Positions 45,275 to 56,432 of a DNA stretch of 64,000 nt are shown here, piece by piece (the stretch's first letter is position 1; each line of letters starts with the position of its first letter). A program made the translations under genes and the position numbers. Source of the stretch: Moniliella sp. 'wahieum' (taxonomy: Eukaryota; Basidiomycota; Moniliellomycetes; Moniliellales; Moniliellaceae). The stretch is taken from contig RSEE01000078.1 in assembly GCA_003971905.1 (NCBI GenBank), positions 186,001-250,000 on the forward strand. Reading direction: 5' to 3'. The notes beneath the pieces were generated by a model that did not search any database, had not been told where the DNA came from, and saw nothing but the letters and a program-made list of their open reading frames with translations.

Positions 45275-46808
45275 ATGATAGCCCGCTACCCCTCCACATC
45301 TGCCCTCCTCCAGTATGCGCCCTGGGCCAGTGCAGCCGCGTTCCGCACGCTCTCTACTTGCTCCCGCGTCAGTCGCCGTGAGCGTTGAGCCACCCGCTCA
45401 CGTCCCTGGCTACCAGATTCTCTCTTTCTCTCCAACCTCAAGACTGTTGGATTGACCCACCACGCCCACAGCACGGGTCGGGGGGCATCCCACTTTTCGC
45501 TTGACCGATATGCATGGCCGCCTCATGCCTAACGTCACTGAGCAATCACTCGAGGATGCTTTGCCTCTCTCCACCGTGCCAATCAAATTTCCACACTGAC
45601 TCATATGCACTGCCTATTGTTGTCAGTTGAGCCAAGAGGAAGCAGTAAAGATGTACAATGATGCTGCTATTGCGACGTTGGATTGATATTCTTACAATTC
45701 GCAGCGGCAAGGTCGCATTTCGTTTATGATGACATCTCACGGAGAAGAGGGCGCGATCGTGGGTGCCGCGGCCGGTTGGGATTGGTGAGAGGCGACGAGG
45801 TATTTACGCACATACCGTGAAAGTGGAATTTTGCTCTGGCGGGATTTACCCTGGAGGACTATATGAGTCAAATGTTTGGAGCCCACGACGATCGCTGTGG
45901 GGGGCGTCAAATGCCGATCCATTTTGGATCTAAGCAGAATCATTTCCATACCGTCTCCTCTCCTCTTGCGACCCAGATCCCCCAGGCGGCGGGGGCCGCG
46001 TTTGCATTGAAGCGAACAAAGGGAAGGGAAGGCAATGTGGCAGCTTGTTTCTTTGGTGAGGGCGCTGCTAGTGAGGGAGACGCCCATGCAGGCTTTAACA
46101 TTGCTGCAACAACCAAAAGTCCAGTCTGTACGTTTGTACCCTCCGCTCTCGCGCGATATAGTATTTCTATTGCGGTACCTTGATACTGACTTAGTTCTCT
46201 CCATCCGCTCTCTACAGGTTCATCGTGCGCAACAATGGATTCGCCATCTCAACCCCTCCACGCAACAATATGCAGGCGACGGGATCGCTAGTCGGGGGCG
46301 GGTACGGCATGCCGGCCTTGCGGGTGGACGGGAACGATGTGCTGGCAACGCGGGCGGCGGTCAAGGCAGCTCGCGAAGTAGCTCTGTCGCGCCATGTGCC
46401 GGTTTTGCTGGAACTGATGAGCTACCGAGTTGGCCACCATTCCACCTCAGACGACTCGAGCGCCTACCGTCCCAAAAAATCAGTCGAGGACTGGAAACGC
46501 TTGGACAATCCGCTGGATCGGATGCGTCACTTCCTAACCGCGCGTGGCTGGTGGTCGGAGGAGGAGCAAAAGAAAACGACCAAGGAGTATCGTACCCAGG
46601 TCATCGCAGAGATGACTAAGGCAGAGAAGAAACCCCACCCGCCTCTGTCAAGCATCTTTACCGACACATACCATGACGTGCCCCCCAACCTGGTGCGGCA
46701 ACGTGCCGAGTTGGCACGGCTTGTGGGTCAGTACGCCAACTATCCCCCTGGGCAGCACAGCTCAAGAAGCACAAGGACAAGGGAGGATTTGGTCGAGTTC
46801 GCGCTTAG
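45275..46808 (+). CDS. BCKDHA: Branched-chain 2-oxoacid dehydrogenase E1 alpha subunit, mitochondrial
   Basis: The TPP-dependent alpha subunit catalyses oxidative decarboxylation of the keto acids of Val, Leu and Ile. ATG 45275 gives a mitochondrial leader ([20 protein letters not shown]). Then come [20 protein letters not shown], an intron ending TTGTCAG near 45630, [55 protein letters not shown] and [20 protein letters not shown]. The TPP-binding stretch is [18 protein letters not shown]. After intron 46128-46217 comes [20 protein letters not shown], and the phosphorylation loop [16 protein letters not shown] identifies branched-chain rather than pyruvate E1. The best C-terminus is [17 protein letters not shown] with TAG 46806-46808. 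Frame changes are dense in the first half. Confidence 0.93.
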
Positions 46809-47564
46809 GGCTTGAAGCATGAAGCCCGAAGGCGGAATGAAACATCCGACACAAGTGCACAAGGGAAGGGGAGTATGAAAAAGGCGAGCCACAAAAAGCC
46901 CTGACCTGTGGCTTTGATCCCTGTACCAAAGCCACTGTGCCATCTTTACTGAATCCATGCTCGCGTCCAAAAAGTCAGTAAGAGAGCACCATTGGGGGTG
47001 GGGGGGGGGTGTTGAAAGTTCAGTTGAACCCGTGCTCGGGGTACTTCCCTTGATATCACAGGGCGTAGACATGTTGGACTTTGGCGGTTGACGCCGGCAG
47101 CCGAATGCTTGGTGGCGCCTATGTCACTCCGGAAGGGGCCGGGCAGAGATGTTGTTACAAGGGTGAGCAAAATATGGCTTTTTGACGGAATGCATGTCAC
47201 ATGTCATCTGTCATGTCATGGATTTGATGTGCAGATTATCTCAGCGTGTGCGATACCATGCGACTGGGGCGACCCCAGGGACACCGGGCGAAGTCTGCGT
47301 GCGACACCTCCTTTCGATCATTATCTCTGGGGCTCCGCAGGGCTCCACTTGAGATTCTCCGAAAGGCGCGAGGCTGGGAAGCTTGAACGTTTGCAATTGG
47401 AGCACGAAACTACGTACATTCAGTGAACGTTTGAACCAGCCGCAGTAGCTAGTAGGGCATAGCCAGGAAAATGTGAAACCATAAGTATTCTCCGATTACC
47501 CATTAGTCATCTTGTCTTCCATCAGGCTGATCATTGGTCGGTCATTAACGTTAACCGGTAACCG

Positions 47565-47582
47565 GAGGCCGCCTTCGGCCTC
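47565..47582. repeat. Perfect 7-bp hairpin GAGGCCG-CCTT-CGGCCTC
   Basis: Perfect inverted repeat with a 4-base loop, directly after overlapping palindromic words TTAACGTTAA and ACCGGTAACCGG. Non-coding location. Confidence 0.85.
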
Positions 47583-48096
47583 AGCTTGAGCGCCGAAGAA
47601 GGCGGAGAGGATGCTGCTTTCCAATGTCAGTACTTGTACTTAGCGTAATGTACACTCGCGCCCACCGTTGCGCTTGTCCTCTGCCTGCGCCAGATCCAGG
47701 ACATCGGGTAGCCCCTGGCTATTCCGCCCTGCGCCCAGCGCCCAGTCCTCTTCGCGCTGTGGACGAACGATGGACCCTTTTCTAGACCCTACTGAGGGTA
47801 CGCCATGGGCTCGCGGTCCCGCGATCCCGTCGGCTCCTGCGCCCCTTCTGCGCCTGCGGCACCCTTGTGCAAGTGCACCCTTGCGCGCCCGGATTGGAAC
47901 ACGTCACGGCATCACAGATAGATCATGCATCACACACCACACGGTTACCGCATGTCACCGCGTCACACGTTACTCCGCACGATGCAAGAGTAACTGAGTA
48001 CACTGCCCAAGTTGAGTGCGATGATGAAAACGTTGAACTAAGTACTAACGCCACACAACTGGGGCTCAATAATTGACGTTTGACGTACTTCAAACT

Positions 48097-48120
48097 TGAA
48101 GCTTCAAGCTTCAAGCTTCA
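48097..48120 (+). repeat. Tandem AAGCTTC palindromic repeat
   Basis: TTGAAGCTTCAAGCTTCAAG-type tandem units; each TTGAAGCTTCAA is itself a palindrome. It is followed by two GCTTCAGG words. No coding function seen. Confidence 0.7.
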
Positions 48121-49221
48121 GAGCTTCAGGCTAGCTTCAGGCCCCAGACCCTACAGAGAGATTCTGGCCCTACTGGACCCCATCTTTCGTCATCCCGCAT
48201 TTCCTAATCCTCCCGCACCGCTTCGTCCGAGGCCCCTCCGCACCCGCTATCGAATATTGAGCGCGAGCAGCATATCCTCTATCTTCGAAAGCACAACCGC
48301 ACACTAAAGCTCTCGCTAGTGGTGTCGCACATCCGCCACGACAAAAGCCTCTTTTCCCTATGAACTTGTATGAAACCACGGCAAAATCACTGCTTACCGG
48401 TATAGGTGCGTACAAGAAGGAGAGGCTGAGACGACGCGTTCCAATATGCGGCCCCTCCTCGGAATCGTCCGGATTGTACAATGCACCTCTGTATTCATGA
48501 GTTGTATATAGGCTTGCTGTTACATATGTCATCGATTATCTTTTCGATGTTTTATCGATTATCCGCCGTGATCGGGTGGTCGGGCCCTACGACCTAACAC
48601 ACCCTACCCTAGCTACCTACCCTACCCGGAAGCGCACAGGGTAGCACCTTACAGGACGACGGTCGATAGACGGAAGCACCATTCTGCAATATGTAGCTGC
48701 ACGTCATAATATGGAGGGTCGTCGATGATCATCATCTTCTGCAGATGAGATCTGATGACACACATGGTCGTCACCGATACAACTATCTATTATGGCAGAG
48801 CGCGTCTTCCAGTGTATGATGGTGCCAAACTGTATAGTTGTGAGAAACGAGAATGGAGAAGTACTATTGTACACTATATGTGAGCGGGAGGGGACTGTGG
48901 TGGATGGTTGGGTTTAGGGCGACATAGTGCAATTAACTCCTCACCGAACCTTCATAACTGCCGTTGCATATGTCGTATCGACGGTTGCGTTGGTCATCTC
49001 GTATTGCCAACCAGATCAGAACAGTATAAATACTGTGCGCCCTGATGATGCATCCTCTTCTCCTTCCCCGCCTCCATTCACATCCTCTTTGAGTCAGCTG
49101 TGTCACTAATTCTTGCCGTCTATTGCAACCTTCGGTGCTCAGTACAGGCCCTTTTCTTTTCTTCCTACTACACACCTACCGCCTTTTTCTCGTGTTGCCT
49201 CATCGTCATCATTGATCGGCC

Positions 49222-50311
49222 ATGCAAAACGACACGTTTGCCCCTCTCATCACATCGCTACTACCCTCCTCTTTATGTGTGGGTGCCGACGCCATTTCTA
49301 CCCCCTTTGTCCAGCAAAACCAGTACAACGTGGCCCAACACCCTCCTTATTCAGCTCCGGCCCAGCAGATGCCCAACTCGTTTTCTGCCGATGGCAGTTC
49401 GGACGGTGCCTCGCCCCGGTCGGACGAAGGCCAAGCAACCGAGCCCCAGCACACAGTACCCCAAGTCCAGCAAGGCATCCTCCTGTTAAGCGTTCTCGCG
49501 AAGAACGTGCCTCTCGCCGCCGGGAGCAAAACCGGAATGCCCAGCGCGCCCTTCGCCGCCGCAAGGAGACACGCATTTCAGAGGTATGTCATTTTTTTCT
49601 TCTGTTGAGAATTTGCAGAGGCTGACCTGTACACACTTTTTATCTGCCAGTTGGAGGGCATGCTGGTAACCATGAAATCCAGTGAGAGTGTTCTTACTGA
49701 GCGCAACGAATCCTTGGCCACCATGTTGAGCAACTTACGGCAAGAGAACATGCTCTTGCGGAGCATGGTCCCTTCTTCCCCTCGGTTCCTTCGTCCCAAG
49801 AGAGTCAAAGTCAAACGCCCTTTGCATCACCACCGAAGACAACCTGTTACGCCCCGATTATGGAACAAAAGCTCCAACCAGTTCCGATGGTATGATTGGA
49901 ATCTCTCCACGTCGTGGAAAGAGTTCGTCGTTCTGCGATCCATCTGGTCCATTGTACGATACAGAAACTGCAGCCCTTCTGCGCCCCAGCCGCGCTTTGT
50001 CGTTCCATGAAGGTGCTATTCTGCCGGCTGGACCTCAGCAGGTTGTTTCAACAGACGGCATCCCTGCCGAGGTCAGTGGACTCCCAGGTGCGATCAAGAG
50101 TGAAGAATGCTCTGAGGCCCAGTCGGAACATGGTGGAGATGGACTTTCCTTGTTGCCCACACCAACAGTTGACGCTGGTAAAGCGTCGCTACTCCCGTTT
50201 TCTTCCGTCCTTCCTACTGGACCACACATTTTCCGTTCGCCGTTCATGGCCGAGGAAGGGCCGGGTGACGTAGCTTTGCCGTTGAACAAGTGTAACGTAT
50301 TTTCGCTGTAA
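49222..50311 (+). CDS. AP-1-like bZIP transcription factor
   Basis: From ATG 49222 an N-terminal region (MQNDTFAPLITSLLPSSLCV) leads through a frame change into the basic region KRSREERASRRREQNRNAQR ALRRRKETRISE. After intron 49584-49650 the leucine zipper begins LEGMLVTMKSSESVLTERNE and continues SLATMLSNLRQENMLLRSMV. The NxxAQxxxR layout is that of fungal Yap/Pap1 factors, which act in oxidative, metal or drug stress; the usual Phe after AQRA is Leu here. The C-terminal half (FHEGAILPAGPQQVVSTDGI) ends at TAA 50309-50311. It has few cysteines and I cannot see a Yap1-type redox Cys-rich domain. About 340 residues. Two or more frame changes. Targets are unknown. Confidence 0.88.
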
Positions 50312-52334
50312 CCGACGCCTTATTCCACGCAAGTCTCAAGTGAACGTCTCTTCTGCCCCATCTCGCTACCGCCTGCCACACATCCAACATGCTGAAAGAG
50401 CAAAAACACGCGTTGTTTGAGTGTGCAACCACACAACGACCCGAGACCCGCGCTGTACACATTTGACTTTTCTCCATCATCTCAGGTTCGCAGACCACTT
50501 TCCTTCCTCCTTTCCTTCCCACTTATCCGTCTGGATATTCTGGGAGCATTAGCCATCCTGTATACGTCTCATGTACTCCCAAGTGCTTTACGGACCACAC
50601 ACTACTAGTACCTCTTTTGACATCCATCGTTGTTTTTGCGCTGATACCGAATAACTTGTGCCACCCACCCTCCTCAACAACCAATAGCATTTACGAAGTA
50701 CTAGTGGGTTCAAACAAAACGCGTCGCGTTTTGCTGACGGCAGCGAGGGTTTGTGATGCGCTAATCGCGTGAGCGGCCTCTTTACGCACTGTGTGTACAT
50801 CGATAATAGTTGTACCATAGCTCGCACTACAAGTTGCATAAGGTTTAACGTAGCGTTCCCCCTGTCCCAGCCTTCTTAAGTCTGCCAATGAAATGGACGT
50901 TCTCTATGTCATACGCAAAAAGGATCGACCGTGCACTTTTACATCAGCCTGCCCCTGCCACGTTCAACGCCACCCGCTGCCAGCAAGCATCGGTGTATAT
51001 TATTCGTCTTTCCAGCGTGGAACGGTGGACCGGGGGAACGGTGGCTAAGGTGGCGACGGTGGAACGGTGGCTAAGGTGGCGACCAAGTACAAAGCTGGGG
51101 CGAAGCCCCAGCTGACCGGGCCGTAGGCCCGGTGGTCTCCTCGTATATACTCATTGAAAAGAGATGTGCATGCGATTGAAACGCACTACTGTATATTAGT
51201 ATTACTGGGCCTGCTTGCTGTACTTTTGGTTGTCGTGCTTCTCCTTCTCCTTCTCTTCGATATATGCCGGGTGATGTATATACCGCGAGCTTTTACGGTT
51301 CACACCAGCGGCGAGCGCCATAGCGTAGCGAGACGTCTTGATGCACGCACTATGAAGACAGCAACAGCGGCTGCTGAAGCAAACTGTATGAAAGAATCAT
51401 GTAAAGGCGACCTACTGGGGTGCGAGATGGGCTTTGGTGCTACGAAGCAGGTGATGGTAGTTAGACAGAAGAAGATACTATTACTTGTCCCTAGAAGACG
51501 TGGCTACGCCCATGCCACATGAGCCTCCAAGAGTCCGCAGAGCCTCGGGCCTACTGTGTGGAGAGGGATTCAGAGTGGGGCTGCTAACTATGCGGCTTCG
51601 TCTCTGGCTATACGCAACGAACCATGACCTTTTCCCAGCCTCCAAGGATTGAGCTGGAGCAAGGGGGCAAATGATAGATGGTACCGAATTATAGCGAAAC
51701 GAGTCGGCGATTCTTTGGAGAGGTTGCCGTTGCCAACAGTTATCCCCTCTATATGGATCAGAGAGATATTACACTTTTTACCTGGTTTGACGATCGGCTG
51801 AGCTACGAGTTGGGCAAAGGCAAGCTGCATCCACCTGGGAACATGGGGGGGGGTGCGAATGCTCTCCTCCTAGCTTGTGGGTGGGATGACACGATGTTGG
51901 CTTTGTTGGGTACTTTCCACCAGACTGAGGGTGTCGTGGCAACAATGGCAAAACGCCTGGCCTTGCGTGCCCGCCGTGAGTGGCCTGAGTTTGGCGTTTT
52001 GTCCACCGAGCACAATATACGTGGTCACCAAAAGCAAATGTATCTCTGGCTGTAGTCTCGCGCGCCAGCTCATATATATAGGATGTGTACTGCCCGATGA
52101 GGCTTGGGCTTGAAGGCAACGAGGGAGCAAGTACTACGCCCGATAACTGTGAATGTTTGGGAGGTTTGCGGAAGACATGCATAAGACGAACGTGAGGGTA
52201 GGCTCTTATAAGGGGTTAAGCTTTAAGCTGGTTCAAAGCTGATCAAGGCCAAAAAGTGGATTTTTTTTAAGAGTTTGAAAAAATGTTGTCCCAAGCCCCA
52301 GAATCCGCCGAGTCGACGAGGGCGCTAAGCCAGT
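50312..52334. other. Gene-poor spacer (2 kb) with repeat-hairpin element
   Basis: Nothing coding is supported. The 122-codon frame at 51154 is driven by a CTTCTCCTT tract. Notable content: tandem GGAACGGTGG/CTAAGGTGGCGAC units at about 51018-51084 leading into the double hairpin at 51093-51133, and TATATA words near 51274 and 52072. The 51.6-52.1 kb stretch has a stable composition on both strands and could be transposon-derived, without direct evidence. Confidence 0.4.
51093..51133. repeat. Twin perfect hairpins one base apart (double-hairpin element)
   Basis: Hairpin 1: AGCTGGGGC-GAA-GCCCCAGCT (51093-51113, 9-bp stem). Hairpin 2: ACCGGGCC-GTA-GGCCCGGT (51115-51133, 8-bp stem). A single G separates them and both loops are 3 bases. 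The element follows a block of imperfect GGAACGGTGG / CTAAGGTGGCGAC repeats (about 51018-51084). Confidence 0.93.
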
Positions 52335-54224
52335 TTAGCTCACAAACGCATCGGGGGGAATTGTATTGGCTGCCTGCAGCTGCAAGAAGTTGACCTTGGC
52401 CGCATCATAGTTCCACTCGTTTTGCGAGAGGCACATAAGCGAGAACTCGGCGTTCATCCGTGTCTCGGAGCCAAGGCGGACCACCATGGCCTGTTGTTCG
52501 GGTGTCAAGCCAGCGGCTGGGGATGGGGCAGCCACAGCGGCAACTGGTCCGGCGGGAGCGGCTTGCTGAGGAGCCCAAGCATCTGTGCCTGCGTATTGCC
52601 GGAGACAGAGCTCGTCACTCAAGATGGTGCATGGCCAACCAGCTGCGAGCCGGTGATCCGGGCGCAGCGGGAGCGACGAGAAAGGTGCGATCAAAGCTCC
52701 GGACGCCTCCCGACGTCACCCCTCCGTGAACTCACCATGAACATTGATGAAATAGTCCATCGGTTGCTCTGTCATCCCCGGTACAGGCGGGCGAGTGGAA
52801 GGGATGGTCCAAGCATCGAAAACAAACTTGGTCGGGTCCGTGTCGGGTGGCGAGTTTGAGGGAGGCGTCGCAAGAATTTGACAATGCTGTCAGGGCCCAC
52901 GTGCAAGCCACGAGAGGGCGAGGCGGCCCCCAAACGCATGATATCGTGTTGTTGGAGATCACCGAACACATCGTTCCGCAACGACTTTTGGCGTTCATCG
53001 AGTTCAAGATCCGGCCGCCTTGGCCCGGCGGGGGAGGTGAGATGTACATGTAGCTGAACACTGCTTGAGCGTCGTACACAGGCCTCAGAGAGTCCACATT
53101 GGTGTCCGTGGTGTTCATGAACCTAGTGTGGCAGGGTTAGTAGGGAGGAAACGAGAGGGTGGAAGTTGGCAAACTCACTTGTCGAGGAAGGTGGACACGG
53201 TGGAGTCTGTGTCCAACGGGGGAAAACAAATGATGGTTGGGTGCTGAGGGGGATAGGGATAGGGGGTATGCCCAAAGTGGGCAGCGATGTAGCAGCAGTG
53301 CTCGTCTTCTTATTGGCGCTGGGGAGTTGAGACGCGACTTGTTGGGCTGCGGTACGCTCAACCGGCTTGAAGTCAAGGAGGTGAGTGAGGGGAACTTGAC
53401 CAACACCTCTTGACGATACCCGCCTCATTTCCCGGCGGCCTCCGACGTTTGCTGGACAGGATTGCCGACCAAGACGAGCTCGGAGAGGGAGTGAAGATTC
53501 TCCGGCCAAGTGTAGGTCCTTGGTCCACTTGATGTCGTTCCCCTGTAGCGACAGGGCATTGAGTTGGGGGGTATTCCGGCAATGGACTGATCGGAATGAG
53601 CGTCTTGAAGTTGTTGAACGCCAGAGACAGGGTCTGGATATTAGGGTACATTTCCTTAATCAGCTTAAGAGCGCTGCCGCCAGTGGGTAGATGCGCCCGG
53701 CGCGCCAGGAGGTTTGATCCCAGCCTGTTTCAGGATGGGGTCAGCGGCCATGTTCTCCAGATTGAGCGCCTTGCTGGACTCTTGCCAACGGGAACGCAAG
53801 TACTGCGCAGCGTTTCAATACGTCCAGAGAGCGCTGCAGTTTGCTTCCGCTTTTGGCGGAGCCACGCAGAGCAACGCCACGAACACGAGCAGCAAGCGCA
53901 GGATTGCTGCGGTTGCCAGGACGGGAGCTACCAGGGCGCAGGTCGCCTGAGGCTGTCTGATGGATGGAGAGATGTGTGAGTAGAAAAGGAGGAGCAATGG
54001 GGAGCGAATGATACGCACGGAGCGACGCTTGCCAGGGCGCGCAGTTGAAGCATCGCGCATGCCCACATCCTCGTTGATGCGTCGGATGAGGCGGTTGCGG
54101 CCGCCACCACCGCGCGCGCACCGCGGGCATTTCCGCGGGAACGAGTGGCCGACCCTCCTCTGGTCCCGGCCACCGCATCCGCAGAAGGGGCGGCGGAGGC
54201 GTCTGGGAGGCGCGAGAAAGACAT
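52335..54224 (-). CDS. MEX67: mRNA export receptor MEX67/NXF (LRR, NTF2-like, TAP-C)
   Basis: Mex67 with Mtr2 carries mRNPs through the nuclear pore. ATG 54224 starts a basic N-terminus (MSFSRLPDASAAPSADAVAG, then RGGGGRNRLIRRINEDVGMR); intron 53946-54018. Next, YLRSRWQESSKALNLENMAA and DPILKQAGIKPPGAPG lead to leucine-rich repeats (EMYPNIQTLSLAFNNFKTL). The NTF2-like domain follows: TKFVFDAWTIPSTRPP type segments, INVH and, after a short intron 52697-52735, SFDRTFLVAPAAPGSPA and TILSDELCLRQYAG. Another intron lies at 53123-53178 (FLDK|FMNTTDTNVDSLRPVYDAQ). The TAP-C/UBA-like end reads AGLTPEQQAMVVRLGSETRM and PPDAFVS, stopping at 52335. Frame changes throughout. The order N-term, LRR, NTF2-like, TAP-C matches the family. 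Confidence 0.9.
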
Positions 54225-54612
54225 CGGGGGTTGGAGGGAGGAAGAGCGAAGTGGTGGCGGCCGTCGCGAACCAAATCACGACGTCGGTCACTGCATAGGC
54301 TGGGCGCCCAAACGAAATAAAGTAGGCGCGTTACATAAGCACACGCCCCACTGCTCCAGTGTGCCAGCTGGGGCCAGCATGCGGCAGCGACCGGCTGTTG
54401 CGACTTGAAATTGCAAGTGCTCTGCTGCGCTGCTTCCTGTTGCTTCCCGCTCGCATTTCGGCCCTCGGCCTACATCCTCCCAGGCACTCCTACTCCTACG
54501 CACCCTCTGCTCACGCTCACTTCACTTCGCTCGGTATGGTCAGAGCGGGGTATAGTGTTTTCTGTGCGAATACAACTTCAACCCGAACCTCATTAAGCCT
54601 TGGCCTTAGTCC
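54225..54612. other. Short spacer between MEX67 and BIN3
   Basis: About 390 bp, holding the MEX67 promoter and the 3' end of the BIN3-like gene; no gene seen. Confidence 0.5.
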
Positions 54613-55758
54613 TTATTCTTTCTGCAGAAGAAGCACTTCCCGCCCGGGCGCAGCATGGTTCCGCATCTCGGGTGCAGTACGGCCGACGAGGCGGAAACCC
54701 CGTTGTTCCAGCAGAGGAACGATCTGGTCCGGTTTACTCCTGCAGAGGCGTTGCTGCCAGGCTTTGCGCACACCTGTCGGCAGCTCCTTCGTGCGCTCGT
54801 AGCTGTTGGTGCCATGCGGCTCCAACAAAGCACCCGCCATGGGGAGCATGCTGGCGCATCGATCAAATAGATCCAACAGGCCTTGATCACCATGATGACA
54901 TGGATCCACTTTGTCAAGGAAAGGCTGAACAATGTCAGTATCTCTGCTTTTGCCAGAGCGCAAGACATACCAGACAATGAGATCGTACATCTCTCCATCA
55001 TCGCACCACTTTCTCCTTTGATGTGGCGTGGTATCCATTACGTCCGCAACAACAAAATGGCAGTTGGTTGGGAAGGAGGGGTGAGGGTCACGGCTGCCGG
55101 AGGGCAGGTCCGATGTGAAGTCGATTTTGTGTCGGGGAACGCCCTCCTCTGAAACTGGGAAGGATAACTACCCAACAGTGCAGGGAAACATGCTGGGAAA
55201 AAACGCATATCGGCCAGGGCTTGTGAGTTGCTGGTGTCGAGAGGTCCGTAGGAGGTGCGGTCTGCTCGGTGTGTGAGCGAGGAAGATCTGCGCGCTCGTT
55301 TTCTTGACCGGTTAATCTCTCGTCCAAAAATTGCGGAGGAGGAGGTACCGCTCATCCCATTCTCGGGTTGGACGACGGCGCGACCAAGCGTAGCGCAACG
55401 AGTTCTTAGCTTGGCGGATCAGCTCAGCGTCGAGGTCAATGCCAACCACCTTGGAGGGTATGGGGGAGAGCAAGGAAGCTGAACGTACGTCGGTCACTTG
55501 CTTGGCTTCGTGCACAGAAGAAAACATACCAAGTTGGACAGTCACACGACCTGAGTTGCACCCGATGTCGAGGACGCGTCGGATAGGTGGGGGGTCGGGC
55601 CGGCAGGAAGGCAAACAGACTATGCAGGCGGGGGTCCTGCTGCGCGGCATGAGGTCCGAGATTGCGCTTGAGGTAGTAGGCTCGATAGTTGCCGTACACA
55701 GGCCTAGAATCGGGTGTAGAATTGTACGGGTGTGTCCCACTCCGTGCAGGATGGACAT
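54613..55758 (-). CDS. BIN3: BIN3/MePCE-type RNA 5'-methylphosphate capping methyltransferase
   Basis: Bin3 enzymes use SAM to methylate the 5' phosphate of small RNAs (7SK in animals, U6 in fission yeast). Before the SAM motif the family signature PVYGNYRAYYLKR and DPRLHSLFAFLPA is seen. Motif I is RRVLDIGCNSGRVTVQL. After intron 55479-55529 come ASLLSPIPSKVVGIDLDAEL and IRQAKNSLRYAWSRR. Then YDLIVWYVL-type sequence, LTLFSLSLTKWIHV, DQGLLDLFDRCASMLPMAGA, LLEPHGTNSYERTKE and the tail KPDQIVPLLEQRGFRLVG, ending at TAA 54613-54615. The start is uncertain: ATG 55758 (used here) needs an early frame change, while the signature frame is open to an ATG at 55900. Several frame changes occur. Catalytic assignment is firm; the RNA substrate is not known. 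Confidence 0.88.
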
Positions 55759-56432
55759 GAGATGGAGAATGGAAGTTGAAGTGGAGAAGCTGGCAGATGA
55801 AGGATCGTTGGTGGTCGCGTGGGGGGGGGATTGCAGAACCTACTAGGCGACGCGGGAAAAGTGTGATGACATGAACACCCAGGGAGGTGACCGGTGACAT
55901 GTGGCAAGAAATATTTCAGGCAATGGCCTGCATATCGGCCAGCAGGACGCGTGCGGGCGCATGTGACAATTTCCCGCGATTGTGACAGTAGTGACTTCAG
56001 CAGCAGGGCTGGTTAGTGCCTGGGACTAGCTAGTGGGACCGGTGACCTAGTAGCCCCGCGAGGAGTCCTTGGATGGGATCCACCCTGGTCCCCCGGGAAA
56101 AATGCGATCCTCCATTGGGATCGATCGCGCACTGCTGGCTGCCGCCAGTGCGATGCAAGCGTTGAGCGCGCGCCAGCCTTCGGCAAAAACATGGCGCCGC
56201 TGGGTGTTGATCGTGTTGGGACAATACGCTGCCTCTGTGCCGATGTAGCTCCAGCAGCGCGCATTCCTGCACAGCGCGAGTCTCAGGAACCTGGGCCATT
56301 CACCGCGGGTCTACTATCGAACCTTGGCAGCATATTGACACGGTCATAAGACGAGGTAAGACTGCTGTTGTTTCCTTGAGCTGCCCCACCACCACCTGCT
56401 CGCGTCCACCCTCCGCCTTGCTTCCAGCTCCT
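55759..56432. other. Divergent promoter region BIN3 / MFS transporter
   Basis: Contains GGTGACCGGTGACATGTGGC (55889-55908) and GACCGGTGACC (about 56038-56048), words repeated in other spacers. ORFs here are not protein-like apart from a possible 5' extension of BIN3. Confidence 0.5.

Larger units (their letters stand above)
46809..49221. other. Gene-poor spacer (2.4 kb) upstream of the bZIP gene
   Basis: No supported gene; the longer frames lack family features. It contains many short palindromes: AACGTT words near 47390, 47425 and 47545, the hairpin at 47565-47582, GTCACATGTCAT words near 47195, ACTGAGTACACTG at 47993-48005 and a tandem AAGCTTC tract near 48097-48120. A simple TACCCTA repeat lies near 48603-48630. 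Confidence 0.45.

Noticed and set aside
48170..48532. 120-codon - strand frame in the spacer before the bZIP gene
   Set aside because: No motif, no splice context and it overlaps palindromic non-coding sequence.
51154..51522. Small hydrophobic protein (Leu/Val-rich stretch)
   Set aside because: The hydrophobic run comes from a CTTCTCCTTCTCCTT tract; there is no further support and the frame ends in ordinary spacer.
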